From contig NZ_JAQFIF010000005.1 in NCBI RefSeq assembly GCF_029504395.1, forward strand, positions 62,001 through 126,000: 64,000 bases of DNA, in the 5' to 3' direction. This DNA comes from Arthrobacter sp. ES3-54 (GTDB lineage Bacteria; Actinomycetota; Actinomycetes; Actinomycetales; Micrococcaceae). Under the pieces are notes generated by a model. It ran no database searches, was not told the DNA's origin, and saw nothing but the letters and a program-made list of their open reading frames with translations. Positions 24,757 to 34,617 of this stretch are shown piece by piece (within the stretch, counting starts at the first letter, position 1; every line of letters begins with the position of its first letter). A program made the position numbers and the translations under genes.

Positions 24757-26100
24757 CTACAGCCCAAACGTCTCGGTTTCCTCGAACGGCCCGACCACGG
24801 TGACGGTCCGCGGGGCTGCCGCGAGCTCGCGGGCGAGCTTCTGGACCTCCGACGCTGTGACGGCCTTGATCTGGCGGAGGGTTTCATCGATGTCCTGGTA
24901 CTCGCCGGACACCAGTTCCGCGCGGCCCAGCCGGGACATCCGGGAACCGGTGTCCTCAAGCGCCAGCACGATTCCGCCGCACAGCTGGCCCACGGCCTTG
25001 CGGAGCTCCTCGTCGGAGATGCCGTCCGCTGCCAGCTTGTCCAGTTCGGCGCCGAGCAGGTCTACGACCTGCCGCACCTTCGACGGCGTGCAACCGGCGT
25101 ACATGCCGAAATAGCCGGCGTCGGCGTAGGAGGAGGCGAAGGAGTAGGTCGAGTAGACGAGACCGCGCTTTTCCCGGACCTCCTGGAAGAGACGGGAGGA
25201 CATGCCACCGCCGAGGACGGCGTTGAGCACGCTCATGACAAAGCGGCGGTCGTCCGTGGCGACCAGTGAGGGGCAACCCATGATGATGTTGGCCTGTTCC
25301 ACCGGCCGCTTGACCACATGCAGGCCGGCTGTGCCGGTGATGGCCGCACGTTCGGTGGAGCGGCGCTGCACGGGCGCGGCGGCGGGCTCAAGGTTCCAGC
25401 CGGCAGAGTGCAGGGCATCCACCACGAGCCCGCAGACGACGTCGTGGTCCAGCCCGCCGGCCGCGGTGACTACGAGCTCGTCGGGACGGTAGTAGCGGCG
25501 GTAGTGGTCCCACACGGAGTCGCGCGCCACGGCCCGGATCGCTGCTGGGGTGCCGCCGATGGGGCGGCCCAGCGGGTGCGTTCCCAGCACGGCGGCGACG
25601 AAGTTCTCGTGCGCGACGTCGGTGGGGTCGTCGCTGTCCATGGCGATTTCCTCGAGGATGACGTCCCGCTCCTGCTCCATCTCCTGCGGGTCCAGGACGG
25701 CGCCGGTGATCATGTCCGCGATGACGTCGATCGCCATGGGAAGGTCCGAGTCCAGCACGCGGGCGAAGTAGCAGGTGCTCTCCTTCGCGGTGGCGGCGTT
25801 CGATTCCCCGCCGACCTCGTCGAAGGCCGAAGCGATCTCCAGCGCGGTGCGGCGCTTGGTGCCCTTGAAGAGCAGATGCTCCAAAAAGTGCGTGGAGCCG
25901 TGCTGGCCGGGGGCTTCGTCGCGGGAGCCGACCCCGACCCAGAAACCGATCGTGGCAGAGCGCTGGCCGGGCATCGCTTCGGTCAGCACGCGGACACCGC
26001 CGGGCAGGACCGAACGTCGCACTTCCGAGCCGCCGTCGGCTCCGTGGATCAGGGTGTCAGCGTGCTGGTTCTGCTCTAGTGGCAGGGGGACGACAGTCAT
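24757..26100 (-). CDS. M16-family zinc peptidase (PepR-like)
   Basis: The 447-residue protein carries the inverted zinc motif HFLEH (HxxEH) in GSTHFLEHLLFKGTKRRTA. The downstream glutamate region (AATAKESTCYFARVL) and the C-terminal RGLVYSTYSFASSYADAG segment fit processing-peptidase-like M16B enzymes. It lies 3' of pnp on the same strand, as in many actinobacteria and Bacillus (mlpA/ymxG). The start is ATG 26100, one codon after a TTG. Confidence 0.93.
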   Translation of the reverse strand: MTVVPLPLEQNQHADTLIHGADGGSEVRRSVLPGGVRVLTEAMPGQRSATIGFWVGVGSRDEAPGQHGSTHFLEHLLFKGTKRRTALEIASAFDEVGGESNAATAKESTCYFARVLDSDLPMAIDVIADMITGAVLDPQEMEQERDVILEEIAMDSDDPTDVAHENFVAAVLGTHPLGRPIGGTPAAIRAVARDSVWDHYRRYYRPDELVVTAAGGLDHDVVCGLVVDALHSAGWNLEPAAAPVQRRSTERAAITGTAGLHVVKRPVEQANIIMGCPSLVATDDRRFVMSVLNAVLGGGMSSRLFQEVREKRGLVYSTYSFASSYADAGYFGMYAGCTPSKVRQVVDLLGAELDKLAADGISDEELRKAVGQLCGGIVLALEDTGSRMSRLGRAELVSGEYQDIDETLRQIKAVTASEVQKLARELAAAPRTVTVVGPFEETETFGL

Positions 26101-26155
26101 CAAGGCCTTTCATTGAACACGTGCCAAATCTGCCTGCAATCCTACCTTTAACAGC

Positions 26156-26188
26156 AGCGGGGCCGGTGGATGATCCACCGGCCCCGCT
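26156..26188. terminator. Intrinsic terminator after pnp
   Basis: A perfect 15-bp-arm hairpin (AGCGGGGCCGGTGGA and its complement) with a 3-nt loop lies just after the pnp stop and before the M16 peptidase. No long T tract follows, so the efficiency is uncertain. Confidence 0.75.
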
Positions 26189-26205
26189 GTCTGACTCAGG
26201 AGAGA

Positions 26206-28455
26206 CTACTCTGCGGCGTCCGCGGAGACCTCGGCGTCGTCAGCGTGCTCGGAGCCTGCCTCGTCAGCCACAACGGGCGACAGGGAAAGCTTTCCGCGGT
26301 CATCGATCTTGGTGATTTCCACCTGGATCTTCTGGCCCACGGCGACGACGTCCTCGACGTTGTCAACGCGCTTGCCGCCGGCGATCTTGCGCAGCTCGGA
26401 GATGTGCAGGAGGCCGTCCTTGCCCGGGGTCAGGGAAACGAAGGCGCCGAAGGTGGTGGTCTTGACGACCGTGCCCAGGTAGCGCTCGCCGATTTCCGGG
26501 ATCTGCGGGTTGGCGATGGCGTTGATCGCGGACCGTGCTGCGTCGGCAGACGGGCCGTTGGTGGCGCCGATGTAGACAGTTCCGTCGTCCTCGATCGAGA
26601 TGTCGGCTCCGGTGTCTTCCTGGATCTGGTTGATCATCTTGCCCTTCGGGCCGATGACCTCGCCGATCTTGTCTACCGGGATCTTGACCGCGATGACGCG
26701 CGGCGCGAACTCGGAGAGCTCATCCGGGGTGTCGATCGCGGAGTTCAGGACGTCCAGGATGTGCAGGCGCGCTTCGCGGGCCTGCTTCAGGGCGGCGGCC
26801 AGGACCGAGGCCGGGATGCCGTCGAGCTTCGTGTCCAGCTGGATGGCCGTGACGAACTCGGAGGTACCGGCAACCTTGAAGTCCATGTCGCCGAAGGCAT
26901 CTTCGGCACCGAGGATATCGGTCAGGGCGGCGTAGCGGGTCTGGCCGTCGACCTGGTCAGAGACCAGGCCCATGGCGATACCGGCAACGGCAGCCTTCAG
27001 CGGCACGCCTGCGTTGAGCAGGGACAGCGTGGAGGCGCAGACGGAACCCATCGACGTCGAACCGTTGGAGCTGAGAGCCTCAGACACCTGGCGGATGGCG
27101 TAGGGGAATTCCTCGCGGGAGGGCAGCACCGGCATGATGGCGCGCTCTGCGAGGGCACCGTGGCCGATTTCGCGGCGCTTCGGGGAACCGACGCGGCCGG
27201 TCTCGCCGGTGGAGTACGGCGGGAAGTTGTAGTTGTGCATGTAGCGCTTGCGCGTCACGGGAGACAGCGAGTCGATCTGCTGTTCCATCTTGAGCATGTT
27301 CAACGTGGTGACACCCATGATCTGGGTCTCGCCGCGTTCGAAGATGGCCGAGCCGTGGACGCGGGGCAGAACCTCAACCTCGGCGGTGAGCTGGCGGATG
27401 TCCGTCAGGCCACGGCCGTCGATGCGGATCTGGTCCTTGAGGATGCGCTGGCGCACAACCTGCTTGGTAACGGAGCGGAAAGCTGCGGATAGCTCCTTCT
27501 CGCGGCCTTCGAACTGGCCTGCCAGTGAAGAGGTGACCTCGTCCTTGAGCGAATCCGATGCGGTGTCGCGTTCCTGCTTGTCGGCGATCTGGAAGACAGC
27601 GGCCAGCTTCTCGGCGGCAGCGGACTCCACAGCGGCGTAGACGTCGTCCTGGTAGTCCAGGAAGACCGGGAACTCGACGGTCGGCTTGGCGGCGCGGGCT
27701 GCCAGGTCGGACTGAGCTTCGCAAAGGGCCTTGATGAACGGCTTGGCAGCCTCGAGGCCTTCGGAGACAACCTCTTCGGTCGGGGCGGTGGCGCCCTGTT
27801 CCTTGATGAGGTTCCAGGAGTTGTCGGTGGCTTCGGCTTCAACCATCATGATGGCGACGTCGTCACCGGCGATGCGGCCGGCGACGACCATGTTGAAGAC
27901 AGCGTTCTCGAGCTGGGAGTGCTTCGGGAACGCAACCCACTGCGAGCCGTTCTCGTCAGCGACGAGGGCAACGCGGACGCCACCGATCGGGCCGGAGAAG
28001 GGCAGGCCCGAAAGCTGGGTGGACATCGAGGACGCGTTGATAGCGACGACGTCGTAGAGCTCGTCCGGGTTGATGGACAGCACGGTGACGACGATCTGGA
28101 CCTCGTTGCGCAGGCCCTTGACGAACGCGGGGCGCAGCGGGCGGTCCATGAGACGGCAGGCCAGGATGGCTTCCGTGGAGGGACGGCCTTCACGGCGGAA
28201 GAACGAGCCCGGGATGCGGCCGGCGGCGTACATACGCTCTTCGACGTCGACGGTCAGCGGGAAGAAGTCGAATCCTTCACGCGGGTGCTTGCCGGCGGTG
28301 GTTGCGGACAGCAGCGCGGTCTCTTCATCGATGTAGACCATCGCTGCGCCGGCTGCCTGCTTGGCAAGGCGGCCGGTTTCAAAGCGGATTACACGCTTGC
28401 CGAAGCGGCCATTGTCAATGACTGCTTCTGAGAACTGGATTTCGGGACCCTCCAT
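26206..28455 (-). CDS. pnp: Polyribonucleotide nucleotidyltransferase (PNPase)
   Basis: PNPase degrades RNA phosphorolytically from the 3' end. The 749-residue protein has two RNase PH domains. The second holds [29 protein letters not shown] and the active-site [19 protein letters not shown] domain follows ([19 protein letters not shown]), then an S1 domain ([20 protein letters not shown]). An acidic tail closes it. The start has GGAGGTGA at good distance. rpsO precedes it in the conserved rpsO-pnp order. Confidence 0.99.
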   Translation of the reverse strand: MEGPEIQFSEAVIDNGRFGKRVIRFETGRLAKQAAGAAMVYIDEETALLSATTAGKHPREGFDFFPLTVDVEERMYAAGRIPGSFFRREGRPSTEAILACRLMDRPLRPAFVKGLRNEVQIVVTVLSINPDELYDVVAINASSMSTQLSGLPFSGPIGGVRVALVADENGSQWVAFPKHSQLENAVFNMVVAGRIAGDDVAIMMVEAEATDNSWNLIKEQGATAPTEEVVSEGLEAAKPFIKALCEAQSDLAARAAKPTVEFPVFLDYQDDVYAAVESAAAEKLAAVFQIADKQERDTASDSLKDEVTSSLAGQFEGREKELSAAFRSVTKQVVRQRILKDQIRIDGRGLTDIRQLTAEVEVLPRVHGSAIFERGETQIMGVTTLNMLKMEQQIDSLSPVTRKRYMHNYNFPPYSTGETGRVGSPKRREIGHGALAERAIMPVLPSREEFPYAIRQVSEALSSNGSTSMGSVCASTLSLLNAGVPLKAAVAGIAMGLVSDQVDGQTRYAALTDILGAEDAFGDMDFKVAGTSEFVTAIQLDTKLDGIPASVLAAALKQAREARLHILDVLNSAIDTPDELSEFAPRVIAVKIPVDKIGEVIGPKGKMINQIQEDTGADISIEDDGTVYIGATNGPSADAARSAINAIANPQIPEIGERYLGTVVKTTTFGAFVSLTPGKDGLLHISELRKIAGGKRVDNVEDVVAVGQKIQVEITKIDDRGKLSLSPVVADEAGSEHADDAEVSADAAE

Positions 28456-28659
28456 AGAGAGTCACCTCCGTTTCATGGTTCACGGAGCCCAGCCGCATCA
28501 ACCCAGTCCAGCATCTGTCTACTGGCCTGCACTGCACCCGGTCATCGATCGAGACCCACGGGCCGGGCCTCATTCCTTGAGGCCGTTCCCGGGGATCACT
28601 ACCGAGGACCGCGAATGCGTGATGCGGTTGATCCTCCTGTTTAGTTTTTTCCTGAAGAA

Positions 28660-28690
28660 GGCGGCCCTTTCCGGTCCGGAAGGGGCCGCC
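28660..28690 (-). terminator. Hairpin between rpsO and pnp
   Basis: On the minus strand GGCGGCCCCTT pairs with AAAGGGCCGCC, followed by TTCTTC. It sits 13 nt after the rpsO stop and may attenuate transcription into pnp, as in other rpsO-pnp operons. Confidence 0.7.
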
Positions 28691-28702
28691 CCTTAAAGCT
28701 GA

Positions 28703-28972
28703 CTAGCGACGCAGGCCGAGGCGCTCGATGAGCTTACGGTAGCGGGTGATGTCAGTGTTCTTGAGGTAGGTGAGCATGCGCTTGCGACGACCAACCATGG
28801 CCAGCAGACCGCGCTGGGTGTGGTAATCGTGCTTGTGCTCCTTCATGTGCTCAGTGAGATCCTTGATCCGCTGAGTCAGGACTGCAACCTGGACCTCCGG
28901 CGAACCGGTGTCGCCCTCGGACGTTGCGAAATCCTTGATGATGGACTGCTTTACAGCGGCTTCAAGTGCCAC
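28703..28972 (-). CDS. rpsO: 30S ribosomal protein S15
   Basis: S15 binds 16S rRNA early in 30S assembly. The 89-residue protein has [37 protein letters not shown] and the end [12 protein letters not shown], all standard. The start is GTG with AGGAG 5 nt upstream. The gene normally follows ribF, but here kynA-kynU lie between. Confidence 0.99.
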   Translation of the reverse strand: MALEAAVKQSIIKDFATSEGDTGSPEVQVAVLTQRIKDLTEHMKEHKHDYHTQRGLLAMVGRRKRMLTYLKNTDITRYRKLIERLGLRR

Positions 28973-29110
28973 AATAACTCCTAGAGATGTGCCGTGAGGC
29001 CCGAATCAGTAATGCACTGCCGGGGGTGCCGTCCCGGAATCCCCCGCCGAAGCCGGGTTTCCCGTACACAACAGGAGCCAGCCGCCACGGACTGCAGCCG
29101 GATCCAACGT

Positions 29111-30487
29111 TTAGTTTAGTGGCACGTCCGCGGTCTTGTCGAAACCGCCAGCCACGCCGGCCGCCTCGCCGGTTACCGCGCCGGTTGCCTCGCCGCCTAC
29201 CTCGCTGGTTACCTCCGGTGGGTGCGGTGTTCCGCTTTCCTGGCCCGAAAGCAGTTCGCGGATGGCGGCGACGCCCCGGTAGAGCTCCGCAAAAGACGTG
29301 CTCAGCGGCGACAGCCCGATCCTGATGCCCTGCGGAGCGCGGAAATCGGGAATCACATCCTGATCCCACAAGGCGGCCGTCATTTCACGGAAGGCAGGGT
29401 GGTCCACCGTCATGTGGCTGCCGCGCAGTGCCGGGTCACGCGGGGTGGACAGCTGCACGCCGGCCGGTGCCAGCCAGGCGTCGAAGAGTTCGAGTGCAAA
29501 GGCTGTGAGCTGCTGTGACTTCTCCCGGAGGGCGGCCATCCCGACTTCCTCGATCAGGTCCAGGGTGCCGCGCATGGCGAGCATCCCGAAGATGGCCGGG
29601 GTGCCGCTGAGGAAGCCCCGGATGCCGGGAGCGGCCTCGTAGCCGGGACCCATTTCGAACGCGTCCTTTCGTCCCATCCAGCCCCAGATCGGCTGCTGCA
29701 GTCCGGCCAGATGCCGGTTGTTGACGTAGGCGAACGCGGGCGAGCCCGGTCCCCCGTTCAGGTACTTGTACGTGCAGCCCGCCGCGAAGTCGACGTCGGC
29801 GTCGTCCAATGAGATCTCCACCGATCCGGCGGAGTGGCACAGGTCCCACACCACCAGGGCGCCGGCGTCGTGGACTGCCGCGGTGATGGCCGGCAGGTCC
29901 GCGAGGAAGCCCGAGCGGTAGGCGATCTGGCTCAGGACCACAACGGCGGTGGCCGGGCCCGTGGCGGCACGCACCTGCTCAACGGTGACACCGGAGGCGG
30001 GATCGGCGTCGATCCAGCGCAGGGTCAGTCCCTCTTCGCGGGCGATGCCCTCCACCAGGTAGCGGTCAGTGGGGAAATTGTCCGTGTCCAGGACGATTTC
30101 CGTCCGTGCCGGATCCGTGACGGCTGCCAGGGCGGCGCGGATGAGCTTGTAGAGCACCACGGTGGTGGAATCGGCAATGATGGTCTGCCCGGGCGCCGCG
30201 CCGAGCACCGAGCGGCCGAGCTGGTCGCCGATGGCTTGGGGCAGTTCGAGCCATTCCTCGTCCCAGCCCCGGATCAGTCGGCCGCCCCAGCTGTCCTGGA
30301 TGAAGCTGCTGATGTCGGTGACGGTCCGTTTGAGTGGCCGGCCCAGGGAGTTGCCGTCAAGGTAGGACAGATCCGTGTCCGTGCCGACGAAGTGGTCACG
30401 GTAGCCAGCCAGCGGATCGGCGGCGTCGAGATCTAGGGCGCGCCGCCACAGGGTGTCCGTTGCGTCGGTGCCGGCGGGGATGCTCAC
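29111..30487 (-). CDS. kynU: Kynureninase
   Basis: This PLP enzyme cleaves kynurenine to anthranilate and alanine. The 458-residue protein has YLDGNSLGRPLKRT at the N-terminus. VVWDLCHSAGSVEISLDDAD gives the PLP Asp, and GCTYKYLNGGPGSPAF the PLP lysine. The tail after about residue 420 is Thr/Gly/Glu-rich with short repeats (EVTSEVGGEATGAVTGE) and is not conserved. It overlaps kynA by 4 nt, so the two form an operon. Confidence 0.95.
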   Translation of the reverse strand: MSIPAGTDATDTLWRRALDLDAADPLAGYRDHFVGTDTDLSYLDGNSLGRPLKRTVTDISSFIQDSWGGRLIRGWDEEWLELPQAIGDQLGRSVLGAAPGQTIIADSTTVVLYKLIRAALAAVTDPARTEIVLDTDNFPTDRYLVEGIAREEGLTLRWIDADPASGVTVEQVRAATGPATAVVVLSQIAYRSGFLADLPAITAAVHDAGALVVWDLCHSAGSVEISLDDADVDFAAGCTYKYLNGGPGSPAFAYVNNRHLAGLQQPIWGWMGRKDAFEMGPGYEAAPGIRGFLSGTPAIFGMLAMRGTLDLIEEVGMAALREKSQQLTAFALELFDAWLAPAGVQLSTPRDPALRGSHMTVDHPAFREMTAALWDQDVIPDFRAPQGIRIGLSPLSTSFAELYRGVAAIRELLSGQESGTPHPPEVTSEVGGEATGAVTGEAAGVAGGFDKTADVPLN

Positions 30488-31338
30488 TGGCCGATCTCCG
30501 TCCGCACGGCGAAGAGCTCAGGGAAGAAGGTCAGCTCGAGCGCCTTCTGCAGGAACGCGGCACCGCTGGATCCGCCAGTTCCGGATTTCATGCCGATGGT
30601 GCGTTGGACGGTGCGCAGGTGGCGGAAACGCCACAGCTGGAAATTGTCCTCAAGGTCCACGAGTTCCTCGCAGGCCTCGTAGGCGCCCCAGTTGTCGGCG
30701 GCGTTCTCGTAGATGTACTTGAACACCGGGACCAGCTCCGGGCAGAACTCGTGGGCCTTGGTGACGTCGCGCTCCAGCAGGGCGGCCGGGACATCAAAGC
30801 CCTGGCGCTTGAGGTACGCGAGGAAATCGTCATAGATGCTGGGGGCCTCGAGCAGTTCGCGCAGCATCTCGTGGGCCTCGGGGTCCGATTCGAACACCGG
30901 TAGCATCTTGGCGTTCTTGTTGCCGAGGAGGAACTCGACCGCACGGTACTGGCTGGACTGGAATCCGGACGAGTTGCCGAGGAAGCCGCGGAACTGGGAG
31001 TACTCGGTAGGTGTCAGGGTGGCCAGTACGGACCATTGCTCGGTGAGCGTCTTCTGGATGTGCTTGACGCGGGCGATCGCCTTCAGGGCGGAGCCCAGGT
31101 CGTCCGAACGCAGCCAGGCGGCGGCGCTGCGAAGCTCATGCAGTACCAGCTTCAGCCACAGCTCTGTGGTCTGGTGCTGGATGATGAACAGCATCTCGTC
31201 GTGGTGTTCCGGAGTGCTGACCGGCTGCTGGGCGCTGAGCAGGGTGGGCAACTGCAGGTAGGACGCGTAGCTCATGCGCGCGCTGAAGTCCCGGACGATG
31301 TCCTGGTCCAGTTCCCTCGTGTTCTTCTCGATGGTCAC
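30484..31338 (-). CDS. kynA: Tryptophan 2,3-dioxygenase
   Basis: This heme enzyme opens the indole ring of tryptophan to N-formylkynurenine. The 284-residue protein has EMLFIIQHQTTELWLKL with the conserved substrate-site histidine, SGFQSSQYRAVEFLLGNK, and LWRFRHLRTVQRTIGMKSGT with the proximal heme histidine. GTG 31338 has an AGAGAGAC site. kynU follows with a 4-nt overlap. A formamidase (kynB) is not in the window. Confidence 0.96.
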   Translation of the reverse strand: MTIEKNTRELDQDIVRDFSARMSYASYLQLPTLLSAQQPVSTPEHHDEMLFIIQHQTTELWLKLVLHELRSAAAWLRSDDLGSALKAIARVKHIQKTLTEQWSVLATLTPTEYSQFRGFLGNSSGFQSSQYRAVEFLLGNKNAKMLPVFESDPEAHEMLRELLEAPSIYDDFLAYLKRQGFDVPAALLERDVTKAHEFCPELVPVFKYIYENAADNWGAYEACEELVDLEDNFQLWRFRHLRTVQRTIGMKSGTGGSSGAAFLQKALELTFFPELFAVRTEIGQ

Positions 31339-31439
31339 GTCTCTCTTGCCTTCCTTGCCGCGTGGCTGCGAATCAGCGCGCGGCTCCAGTGAGTCAGAAC
31401 GCCGTCAGCGCGGCGGCTGACGCCGGTCCGGCCCGGTTC

Positions 31440-32423
31440 TCAGCGGGCGAACAGGATGTCATGGGCCTGGACGACGTCCAGGCGCATCTGGTCCACCAAA
31501 GCCTCCGCCCCACGGTACGCCACCATGCCGCGGAGCCTGGAGACAAATTCCACCACAACTGTCTGGTCGTACAGATCGAAGTCATCGGCGGACTCTTCCG
31601 GGCGGTCGATCACGTGGGCCTCGACCTGACGGCTCACGCCGTCGAACGTGGGGTTGGAGCCCACGGAGATAGCGGCGGGCCAGCGGGTGCCCTCCTGGTC
31701 CACAAGCCAGCCGGCGTAGATCCCGTCCGCGGGAATGTAGCCGCTGGCGGTCGAGGCGAGGTTTGCCGTGGGGAAGCCGAGGTCGCGGCCGCGTGCGGCA
31801 CCGTGCACCACCTCGCCGCGCATCCGGTGCGGCCTGCCGAGCACCGCAGCGGCGGTGGCGACGTCGCCAGCGCGCAGGGCCTCGCGCACCCAGGTGGACG
31901 AGCAGCGGCGGTCCGTCCCGTCGTCGTCGTGGATGGGGAAACCTTCGGAGCCGAACTCGCTTATGACCAGCACCTTGAAACCGAGCTTCCGCCCCAGTTC
32001 CTGCATGGTGGAGAGGTCCCCGGAATTGCCGCGGCCGAACCGGGCGTCGTGGCCGATCACCACGTGGCTCGCCTTCAGGCCGTCCACCAGGACGGTGGCG
32101 ACAAATTCTTCAGGGGTCAGGCTGGCGAGCTCCATCGAGTACTTCATCACCAGCACGGCATCGAGGCCGAGCTCGCCCAGGGCTACGAGCTTGTCCTCCA
32201 GCCCCATGATCAGCTCGGGAGCCGACTCGGGACGGTGCACTTGCGCGGGGTGCGGATCGAAGGTGATCGCGACGGCGCGGGCGCGGTTCAATCGGGCGGT
32301 GCGGATCAGTTGCGACAGCACCTGCTGGTGGCCGCGGTGCACGCCGTCGAAATTGCCGAACGTGACCACCGAAGGACCAAAGTCCGCCGGGACTTCGGAC
32401 AGATCGTTCCAGATGTGGACCAT
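31440..32423 (-). CDS. ribF: Bifunctional riboflavin kinase/FMN adenylyltransferase
   Basis: RibF makes FMN and FAD. The N-terminal nucleotidyltransferase half has VTFGNFDGVHRGHQQVL and ITFDPHPAQVHRPE. The C-terminal kinase half has GRDLGFPTANLAS and AISVGSNPTFDG. The length of 327 residues is standard. I used ATG 32423, one codon after a TTG. It normally sits between truB and rpsO; here accessory genes separate it from both. Confidence 0.97.
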   Translation of the reverse strand: MVHIWNDLSEVPADFGPSVVTFGNFDGVHRGHQQVLSQLIRTARLNRARAVAITFDPHPAQVHRPESAPELIMGLEDKLVALGELGLDAVLVMKYSMELASLTPEEFVATVLVDGLKASHVVIGHDARFGRGNSGDLSTMQELGRKLGFKVLVISEFGSEGFPIHDDDGTDRRCSSTWVREALRAGDVATAAAVLGRPHRMRGEVVHGAARGRDLGFPTANLASTASGYIPADGIYAGWLVDQEGTRWPAAISVGSNPTFDGVSRQVEAHVIDRPEESADDFDLYDQTVVVEFVSRLRGMVAYRGAEALVDQMRLDVVQAHDILFAR

Positions 32424-32656
32424 CAACCTCGCCTTTTGCTGCCTGCCATGAACTCCTCCGGAGCGACCGTGCCGGCTCCGGAACTCTCTAAGATTACCCG
32501 CATTCCGGGCCGCTCCCGGACGGTTCTCGGGTCCCGCAGCGGGCCTTCCACGGCCTGATCCGCAGGACTACGATTCAAAGGCACTAGTTCGGCGGCGTCC
32601 ATGCAGACGCCGTTTCCCGCGATGCCCGCCGCCGCGCGAGGCTGAAGGAGTACGAC

Positions 32657-33283
32657 ATGACTGAGCTCCAAGACATCGTCGGCCAGATCCCGATGGACCA
32701 GATTGCCGGCATGCTAGGCACCGACGAACCCACAGCCCGCGCCGCGGTGGAAGCCGCCGTGCCCACACTCCTCGCCGGTATGCATAATAATGCGCAGGCC
32801 CCGGACGGTGCTGCGTCACTCGAGTCGGCCCTGGGCCAGCACCAGGATGGACTGATCGACGGCGGCGTGGACGTCGGTCAGGTGGACACGGCCGACGGCG
32901 AGAAGATCGTCAATCACGTCTTTGGCGGCCAGCAGGATCAGGTGGCCAGCCAGCTCGCCGGGACGGGACAACTGGGCGGCGCCGGAAGCGACCTGGTCCG
33001 GAAACTGCTGCCCATCCTGGCGCCGATCGTTATGTCTTATCTGGCGAAGAAATTTCTCGGCGGAAACCAGGCGGGGACTGGTTCCCAGACCGAAGCCGGC
33101 GCTCCGGCCGATTCCGGTCAGGGCGGCGGAATGGACCTCGGCGGCGTACTAGGCGGGATCCTCGGTGGAATGGTCGGTGGCCAAGGCGGCGCCGCGGGAC
33201 AGGGAGGCCCGGGGGAACAAGAGGGACAAGGTGGCCTCGGCGGCCTTGGCGATATCCTTGGCGGTCTGTTCGGGAGGAAGTAG
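32657..33283 (+). CDS. DUF937 protein
   Basis: The 208-residue protein has the DUF937 helical region (TELQDIVGQIPMDQIAGMLG, ALGQHQDGLIDGG, KIVNHVFGGQQDQVASQLAG). A very Gly/Gln-rich tail follows (residues about 130-208). Family function is unknown. The start is ATG 32657 with GAAGGAG 7 nt upstream. It is a single gene, divergent from ribF. Confidence 0.9.
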   Translation: MTELQDIVGQIPMDQIAGMLGTDEPTARAAVEAAVPTLLAGMHNNAQAPDGAASLESALGQHQDGLIDGGVDVGQVDTADGEKIVNHVFGGQQDQVASQLAGTGQLGGAGSDLVRKLLPILAPIVMSYLAKKFLGGNQAGTGSQTEAGAPADSGQGGGMDLGGVLGGILGGMVGGQGGAAGQGGPGEQEGQGGLGGLGDILGGLFGRK

Positions 33284-33326
33284 GCGATTCGCCCCTGGGT
33301 TGGTACCGGACGATGGGAACTGCTGG

Positions 33327-33722
33327 CTATCTCCCGAGCAGTAGCCTCCGCTGGCTGTCCCGGACCGCGCGACTCCGCCAGTTCCGCCAGTGCAGCAGCA
33401 CAGCGGCAAGGATAAGCGGGACGTGGATTGCGGGCAGCCTTCTTGCGAACCATCGCGGCAGGTAGATGTCCGTGACGGAGCCGTTGCTGTCGCCGAGGTC
33501 CTGGGCGACAGCGGTCAGCGGGCAGTGGAAGCCATTGGCGGCAAAGATCAGGGTTTCACCCGCAACCACGACAGCGGCAACGCCCGTCTTCCGGTCGGTG
33601 CGGCCCCTGACTCCGGTGTACAGGACGTAGGCCATGCAGGCCTCGATCGTGAACCAGGCAGTGGTGTGAATCGACTTCACTACCCGCAGCAGCAGACGGC
33701 GATGGTCCATGTCTCCAGCCAT
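33327..33722 (-). CDS. Small membrane protein
   Basis: The 131-residue protein has three hydrophobic segments (TAWFTIEACMAYVLYTGV, VAAVVVAGETLIFAANGF and IHVPLILAAVLLHW). The FHCPLTAVAQDLG segment with one Cys/His lies between the second and third. I do not recognise a function. A 12-bp tandem duplication gives two in-frame ATGs (33722, 33710), each with GGAG 2 nt upstream, so the start is ambiguous. Confidence 0.78.
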   Translation of the reverse strand: MAGDMDHRRLLLRVVKSIHTTAWFTIEACMAYVLYTGVRGRTDRKTGVAAVVVAGETLIFAANGFHCPLTAVAQDLGDSNGSVTDIYLPRWFARRLPAIHVPLILAAVLLHWRNWRSRAVRDSQRRLLLGR

Positions 33723-33729
33723 GTCTCCA
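33706..33729. repeat. 12-bp tandem duplication spanning a start codon
   Basis: The unit GGCTGGAGACAT (minus strand) occurs twice in tandem. Each copy contains a GGAG and ends in the AT of an ATG, so the translation start region itself is duplicated. Confidence 0.88.
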
Positions 33730-33896
33730 GCCTAGTCTTTGCGCTATGCGTGCACAGGTCTCCGTGGTTCAGAGGCACTCGGCCCGGCTGGCCCCGGCCG
33801 TTGGCTCCTGCCCGGCGGAGGCCATGAGGTTCGGCATGGCATGGGCGTCCGGCCCCGCTGTGGACTGTTCACGCTCCGAGCCGCTAGGTTCTGAAG

Positions 33897-34379
33897 ATGC
33901 GGAGGCCGGTGCAGCTCGCGGGGGTAGGTTCGATCCTCTGCGCGCTGATTGCCGGGTGCGGCCTGATACCCGGTTCGACCGCCGAAGTCTGCGTCGACTG
34001 GATCCGTTTTAAGACCGTCCAGGACCAGTTTCGGCAGGCAACCCTGGTGGTCATCGGGACACCGGCGGGCACCGATTCGGAGACCAGAATCTACGGTTAC
34101 ACGGCACACATCCATGTCGTGGACGTTGAGGACGTTCTGAAGGGCGATCCGGAGCCGGGGCCGCTCCGCATCGCTGCGATGCCGGTGACGTGCACCGGAG
34201 GGGTGTCCTATCCGGAAGGCGATCCGCTCGACGGGAGCAGGCGGATGTTGATCTATGCCACCAAGCAGAACGGCTACTGGTTCACGATGACGCCGGCGCA
34301 GGGTGCCGTTCCCTTCGACCCCGGCACGTCGCTCCCGTTCGAAACGTCCCCGCTCGAAACGACCCCTGCGCTCAAGTAG
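33897..34379 (+). CDS. Predicted lipoprotein
   Basis: The 160-residue protein has a short basic start (MRRPVQLAGVG), a hydrophobic stretch and the lipobox LIAGC at about residues 17-21. It should be lipidated and held outside the membrane. The mature part has VVIGTPAGTDSETRIYGYTA and VVDVEDVLKGDPEPGP, a beta-rich domain seen in hypothetical secreted proteins. No function recognised. TAGGTT lies 6 nt before the ATG, so the mRNA is likely leaderless. Confidence 0.85.
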   Translation: MRRPVQLAGVGSILCALIAGCGLIPGSTAEVCVDWIRFKTVQDQFRQATLVVIGTPAGTDSETRIYGYTAHIHVVDVEDVLKGDPEPGPLRIAAMPVTCTGGVSYPEGDPLDGSRRMLIYATKQNGYWFTMTPAQGAVPFDPGTSLPFETSPLETTPALK

Positions 34380-34617
34380 CCGAGTCGGAGGGAGTCGCGA
34401 TGCGGGGTTACGCGATGCTGAGGCGGAGGGTCCGACGCAACCCATGGTTAGTAGGGACGCTGAGGCAGACGAGTCGGAAGGGTCGGACGCGACACGGGGT
34501 TAGTTGAGTCGGAGGGATAGACGCGACACGGGTTAGCTGAGGCGGAGGGCCGACACAGCGCATGGTTAGTCGAGACGCTGAGGCAGGCGAGGCGTAACGG
34601 TCGGACGCGGCGCAGGG
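34380..34617. repeat. Degenerate tandem repeats downstream of the DUF222/HNH gene
   Basis: About five imperfect units of roughly 35-50 bp lie side by side. The shared elements are TGAGGCGGAGGG (or TGAGTCGGAGGG), then GACGC, then a GGTTAG(T/C) end. There is no gene here. The array fills the gap between the lipoprotein gene and the stop of the DUF222 gene. Confidence 0.8.

Noticed and set aside
28456..28702. A riboswitch or tRNA in the rpsO-pnp gap
   Set aside because: Only a terminator-like hairpin and the pnp ribosome-binding site are visible; no cloverleaf or known riboswitch core.
34380..34617. A CRISPR array downstream of the DUF222/HNH gene
   Set aside because: The units are degenerate with no constant repeat/variable spacer pattern, and no cas genes are present.
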